A DNA stretch of 64,000 nucleotides, taken from Sipunculus nudus (taxonomy: Eukaryota > Annelida > Sipuncula > Golfingiida > Sipunculidae). This document shows, in pieces, positions 59,000 to 64,000 of this stretch. The notes under the pieces were generated by a model that saw only the letters and a program-made list of their open reading frames with translations, was not told the DNA's origin and searched no databases. The stretch spans positions 51,844,917 to 51,908,916 of the forward strand of contig CM049319.1 of the NCBI GenBank assembly GCA_026874595.1, in the 5' to 3' direction. Numbering within the stretch: the stretch's first letter is position 1; each line of letters begins with the position of its first letter. The position numbers and the translations under genes are program-made.

Positions 59000-61610
59000 C
59001 ATTGGACTGATATTTTGACCTGTCTATGTGTCTTTGATGGTATTCTCATTTACAAGACAGGTGGTGCCACCTACATTGACTTTAGCAGTATATGTGCCTG
59101 CTTATTTCTACAGAGGAATTTGATACATCAGCCTAAAATTGGGCATGTTTATACATATCAGGTAGCTTTATAGTGTACAAGACTGGTGGCGCCACCTACA
59201 ATAATTTTTTGCACAGTGTATGTCCCTGCTTATTTCACAGGAGGGGTTTGACATATCAGTCTGACATTGGGCATATGTATATATCTTCGTTGTATATTAG
59301 ACTGGTGGTGCTAGCTACAATCATTGGATCGGCCAAAACAGAGTATTGCGGATACTATGTTTTCAATTGGACGCTGACGCTGCCCCCATCGCTGCATAGG
59401 TTCCGGAGAACTCCTCCATAACCACTGGGCAGAAATTTTTAAAATTCGGAATTATGATCGGTCACATATGAACTGCTGCGCCCTCATTTTTGGTTGACCT
59501 CTGACATTTCCTCTCTGCCCAGCGTCCATATGTGCGTCTGTTTCCACACATAAACCCACATATCTCGGGAACCATTTGACTGATAAGGCTAAAGATTTTG
59601 CACATGTGTAGCCCTGGGAAAGCTCTATAACATACACAACAATGGTGAAGCCACCTGCAACTATTTTTGCACAGCGTCCATCTGTTCATCTGCCTTGGGA
59701 TAAAAACACTCATCTCTGCATTGGTTGGACTTATCCACATGAAATTTTGGATGTGTATATATCCTGGACAGCTTTCTTGATTTTATAACAGGTGGCGCCA
59801 CCTACATTCATGTTTAAGCTGCAGACATCCAAGCTCATATCTCGGGAACCGTTTGACCAGTTCGGCCAAAATTTTGCATGGTATAGATCTCCAATAGCTC
59901 TTTATCATACGCAAAACTGGTGGTGCCACCTGCAACCATTTTTGCACATCGACCATCTGTTCATCTGCCTTGGGATAAAATCACTCATCTCGGCAGTGGT
60001 TTGACTTATCCACCTGATATTTTGCAGGTTTATACATCCTTGACAGCTTTCTTGATTTCATGACAGATGGCACCGCCTACATTCAGATTTACGCTGCAGA
60101 CATCCAAGCTCATATCTCAGGAACAATTTGACCAATTGGGCCAAAATTTTGCATGTTTATAGATCTCACATAGCTCTTTATAATACACAAAACTGGTGGC
60201 GCCACCTGCAATCATTTTTCCACAGTGTCTGTCTGTTTGTTTGCCTTGGGATAAAATCACTCATATCTCGGCAGTGGTTTGACATAACTGCCTAACATTT
60301 TGCAGGTTTATACATCTTGGATAGCTTTCTGGATTTTGTGGCAGGTGGCGCCACCTACATTTATGTATATGCTGCAAACATTCAGGCTTATATCTCTGGA
60401 CTGGTTTGACATATCCCCCTGAAATTTTTCATGTGTATAGATCTCACATAGCATTTATTTATACACAACATTTGTGGTGCCACCTGCCACCATTTTTGCA
60501 CAGTGTCCATTTGTTTGTCTGCCATGGGCAAAATCACTCATATATCAGTAGTGGTGTGACTTATCTGCCTAAAATTTTGCATGTATATACATCTTGGCAG
60601 CTTTCTTGATTTCATGACAGATGGTGCCGCCTACATTCAGATTTATGCTGCAGATATCCAAGCTCATATCTTAGGAACAATTTGACCAATTGGGCCAAAA
60701 TTTTTCATGTTTATAGATCTCACATAGCTCTTTATAATACACAAAACTGGTGGCGCCACCTGCAATCATTTTTCCACAGCGTCTGTCTGTTTGTTTGCCT
60801 TGGGATAAAATCACTCATATCTCGGCAGTGGTTTGACATAACTGCCTAACATATTGCAGGTTTATACATCTTGGATAGCTTTCTGGATTTTGTGGCAGGT
60901 GGCGCCATCTACATTTATGTATAAGCTGCAAACATTCAGGCTTATGTCTCAGGACTGGTTTGACATATCCCCCTGAAATTTTGCATGTGTATAGATCTCA
61001 CATAGCATTTATTTATACACAACATTGGTGGTGCCACCTGCCACAATTTTTGCACAGCGTCCGTCTGTTTGTCTGCCATGGGCAAAATCACTCATATCTC
61101 CGTAGTGGTGTGACTTATCTGCCTAAAATTTTGCATGTATATACATCTTGGACAGCTTTCTCGATTTTGTGGCAGGTGGGGCCACCTATATTTATGTATA
61201 CGCTGCAGACATTCAGGCTTATATCTCTGGACTGGTTTGACATATCCCCCTGAAATTTTTCATGTGTATAGATCTCACATAGCTCTTAATCATACACAAA
61301 ATTGGTGGCGCCACCTGCCACTATTTTTGCACAGGGTCCGTCTGTTTGTCTGCCGTGGGCTAAAATCACTCATATCTCAGTATTGGTTTGACTTATCTGC
61401 CTAAAATTTTGCATGTTTATACATCTTGGACAGCTTTCTGGATTTTGTGGTAGGTGGTGCAACCTACATAAACATTTCGGCTGCAGACATCCAGGCTATT
61501 ATGCAACACACCTCATTGTATTTCCCCTTGCCACTCAATCCATCCCTGACTTCACCTTTCCCACTCTGATTTTGGTGGATACACATAGTAGTCGCTTGTT
61601 GACTACCCAT
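59000..61610 (-). repeat. Tandem array (about 280 bp units), minus-strand orientation of 22976-24150
   Basis: In the plus-strand view the array has sites at 59185, 59791, 60195, 60354, 60749 and 61304 with exact GGTGGCGCCACC, interleaved with one-base variants (59917, 60066, 60475, 60622, 60898, 61029, 61176, 61451). Half-unit spacing alternates at about 130 and 150 bp. Between them lie CTCATATCTCGGGAACC.TTTGAC, AAATTTTGCATGT.TATA and TTGCACAGCGTCCATCTGTT. A higher-order duplication of about 555 bp is visible (60066-60620 against 60622-61176). The end at 61570-61614 mirrors 22976-23020. Confidence 0.88.
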
Positions 61611-61809
61611 ATTCTAGTTTTTGTGTTGTGCGCACCTATGCCAGAATTGCAGCAGTGTATGTTTATTGTTCTAAGTGTTTAGTACTTGTATTGTTCATAT
61701 ACATGTTACACATGTTCTTGAAAAGTAATGGTCCAGCATTGAAGCATTATACCTGTGTAATCTCATTGCACAGGTTAGCATTAGGCCTGTAGGCCTTGTT
61801 TTATTTTTT

Positions 61810-63742
61810 TTTTAAGATTTTTTTTCTCTTTTTTGAGACCTTAAAAGATGCGGTCATCAGTTAACAGAGCACAAATCGTAACCACTGGACCTGGAATCTT
61901 CAAATTTTACATCCAGATAGGTCCATGAAAAGTCTCCTGGAAAACCTAGAATTAGGTCTCTGTTACCCATATTCTTCATGCTATGGGGCTCCAAAGTACC
62001 CCCCAGAATAATAAAAAATTTGATGCAAAAGCTCAAGTATCTGAACAACTAATGTATTGATCACATTGATTCTTTGCATGGATATTGATCATGGAGTGTT
62101 ACATCAGTTTTTGCAGAATGGTGGCGCCACCTGTATTTTTTTATTTCTATGATTTTTTTTCTCTAATTTTGAGACCTTAAAAGATGCTGTCATCTGTTAA
62201 CAGGGCACAAATCTTAATGACTGGTCTTAGAATCTTCTGTCTCAACATGCAGGGAGGCCCGTGAAAAATCTCCTTGGAACCCTGGAATTAGGTCTCTGTT
62301 CCCAAAACCTGTGAGCTATGGGGCTTCCAAGCACCCCCCCCCCCCCCCCAGAATAACAGAAAATTTGATACAAAAGCTCAAGTATCTGAATAACTAATAC
62401 ACCAATCACCATGACTCTTTGCGTGGATATTGATCATGGAGTGTTTCATCAGTTTCTGTAGACTGGTGGCGCCACCTGTATTTTTTCAAATTTCTACTAT
62501 TTATTATTTTTTTTATTCTATTTTTGCGACCTAAAAGATGTGGTCATCTGTGAACAAGTCACAAGTCATAATGACTAGACCTAGAATTTTTTTTCTTGAC
62601 GTGCTGGGAGGCCCATGAAAAGTCTCCTTGGTAACCTGAAATTAGGTCTCTGTCACCCATATTGTCCGAGCTATGGAGCTCAGAATTACCCCCCAGAATA
62701 ACTAAAAATTTAATCCAAAGGCTCTGGCTTCTGAACAACTAGTGCATTGATCGGCATTATTCTTTGCATGCATATGCATCATGTAGTGTTTCATCAGTTC
62801 CTGCTGACTGGTTGTGCTATCTGCACTTCTTTGAATTTTTATGCATTTTTATCTTTATTTTTGAGACCTCCAAAGATGTGGTTGTTTGTTAACAGGGCAC
62901 AAATCATAACTATTTGAACTGAAATTTTCTTTGTTAGAATCCAGGGAGGTCCATAAAAAACTCCATGGAAACCTGTAATCAGGTATCTGTTACCCATATC
63001 CTCCGAGCTATATGGGGCTTAGAAGTACCTCCAAGAATAACTAAAAATTTGATACAAAAGCTCCAGTATCTGAACAATTATTGCATTGATCATCCTGATT
63101 CTTTGCATGCATATTCATCATGAAGTGTTTCATCAGTTCTTGCGGACTGGTGGCACCACCTAAATTTTAAAAAAAAATTTAACACATTTTTTTTCTCTAT
63201 TTATGAAACCTTGAAAGATGCGGTCATCCCCTAACAGGGCTCAAATTGTAACCATTGGTCCTAGAAACTTCAAACTTGACATCCAGGAAGAATTGTGAAG
63301 TCTCCTTGGAAACATGAATTAAGGTCTCTGTTACCCATATTTTCTGAGCTATGGGGCTTATAAGCACCCCTCAGAATAATTGAAAATTTGATACCAAAGT
63401 CGGGCACATCATAACCATGGGGCCCAGAATCTTCTAACTTGACATCCTGAGAGTTCCTCAAAGGTTCTCCCCAGAGACCTGCTTGGGTCACAGTGACCTA
63501 TATTCTCAGAGTTTTGGGGAATGTTTTAGCACCCCAGAAATAATGCAATATACACACAAATTGCCAGATTCCTTATGAAAGGCTGGTTGGATTGTCATCA
63601 TATTTGTTGTGCTTATGGGTCTTGATGAACTTAAGCTAATATTCATGAACAATGATGCCACCTATCTTAATTAGTTGTCTGTGCAAGGACATATTATCAA
63701 CATGTCAGACTACTGAGCTTCATGACACATGGGTCACTTGTT
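61810..63742 (-). repeat. Element D array, minus strand, with intact 5' terminus at 63742
   Basis: About five units of roughly 345-355 bp. Each has (plus-strand view) GTTAACAGGGCACAAATC, AGGTCTCTGTTACCCAT, ACCCCCC..AGAATAAT, AAAAGCTCAAGTATCTGAAC and an (A/G)CTGGTGGCGCCACCTGTAT core. The minus-strand start AACAAGTGACCCATGTGTCA (63742 downward) is the superfamily terminus seen at 25393 and elsewhere. The hairpin end is missing at about 61815, where poly-T takes over. Confidence 0.8.
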
Positions 63743-63745
63743 CTC

Positions 63746-64000
63746 CAAGTACTGTGGATTTAATTTCTTGCAGCATGTACACATAAAGATTTAATCTTTT
63801 GAAATCTTTAACTTGAAAATAAACGCTCCAAAATTAGGCTAGTTATTGGATTTTGTTTAGGCTCCTATTGTATTTACCTGCAATGTCAAGCAGCCCATTT
63901 TGGTCACTTGAGGTCATTCAGTGCAGCTTTCTCTGCTTACCTTATTTGCAATGGGTCACCAGGGTAGCAGGGGTCACAGTGTACAGTTATTTTCATATCA
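63746..64000 (-). repeat. Partial family A-like module on the minus strand, cut by the window edge
   Basis: CCAAAATTAGGCTAGTTATT, GGCTCCTATTGTATTTACCT, TGTCAAGCAGCCCATTTTG and GGTCATTCAGTGCA are the reverse of the spacer in A1-A3 (17540-17650: TGCACTGAATGACC, TGCTTGACAATGTAAGGGAA, GAGCCTCC, AACTAGCCTAATTTTGCAGC). It is more diverged than A1-A3 are from one another. Confidence 0.65.

Noticed and set aside
23410-62476. Spaced direct repeats as a CRISPR array
   Set aside because: Units are 280-350 bp, diverged and eukaryotic satellite-like, with no short uniform repeats or unique spacers.

Overview
This is a eukaryotic nuclear window: AT-rich, dense in repeats, with no operons and no long open reading frames. 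Exon/intron structure, the repeat types and the protein similarity suggest a marine invertebrate, most likely a mollusc and perhaps a bivalve; that assignment is inference. Most open frames are chance frames inside repeats.

The one gene recognised with confidence is on the minus strand. Three coding exons (10435-10289, 6430-6363, 1194-1040) join in matching phase (2, then 1). They encode the N-terminal half of a DRAM1/DRAM2-type protein (DNA damage-regulated autophagy modulator, Frag1/DRAM/Sfk1 family), a multi-pass endolysosomal membrane protein. The rest of the gene runs off the left edge. A further minus-strand first coding exon (41681-41572) ends in the phase that 10435-10289 accepts, and the joined frame stays open. 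It may therefore be the true 5' coding exon across a roughly 31 kb intron, with promoter-like E-box and NRF1-like sites just upstream at 42.08-42.13 kb. If so, about two thirds of the window is one gene and the repeats from 10.4 to 41.6 kb lie in its first intron.

Layout. 1-10.4 kb: DRAM exons, with a 101-bp higher-order tandem repeat against exon 3, an A-family repeat carrying a hAT-like insertion, a pogo-like element, and a promoter-like island (8.6-9.36 kb). 10.4-15.2 kb: tandem copies of the exon's acceptor edge and two CTGTGG-ended MITEs. 15.2-38.8 kb: three near-identical copies of a 3.1-3.2 kb repeat (family A), a related element C, B-family units interrupted by two nested insertions, and GGTGGCGCCACC-bearing tandem arrays. 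38.8-47 kb: mostly unique sequence with the candidate first exon. 47.06-51.53 kb: a LINE remnant split by a 3.75 kb element with TIRs that holds a degenerate gene fragment. 53.2-53.5 kb: a CCAAT/YY1-like promoter with one or two short plus-strand coding exons of unknown identity. 54.2-64 kb: inverted-orientation copies of the same repeat families.

The best candidates for something undescribed are the A/C/D repeat superfamily (terminal palindrome at one end, conserved terminal hairpin at the other), the GGTGGCGCCACC palindrome shared by unrelated repeat families, and the dense nuclear-receptor-like DR1/DR2 sites in tandem repeats. No tRNA, rRNA, CRISPR or viral gene was recognised.
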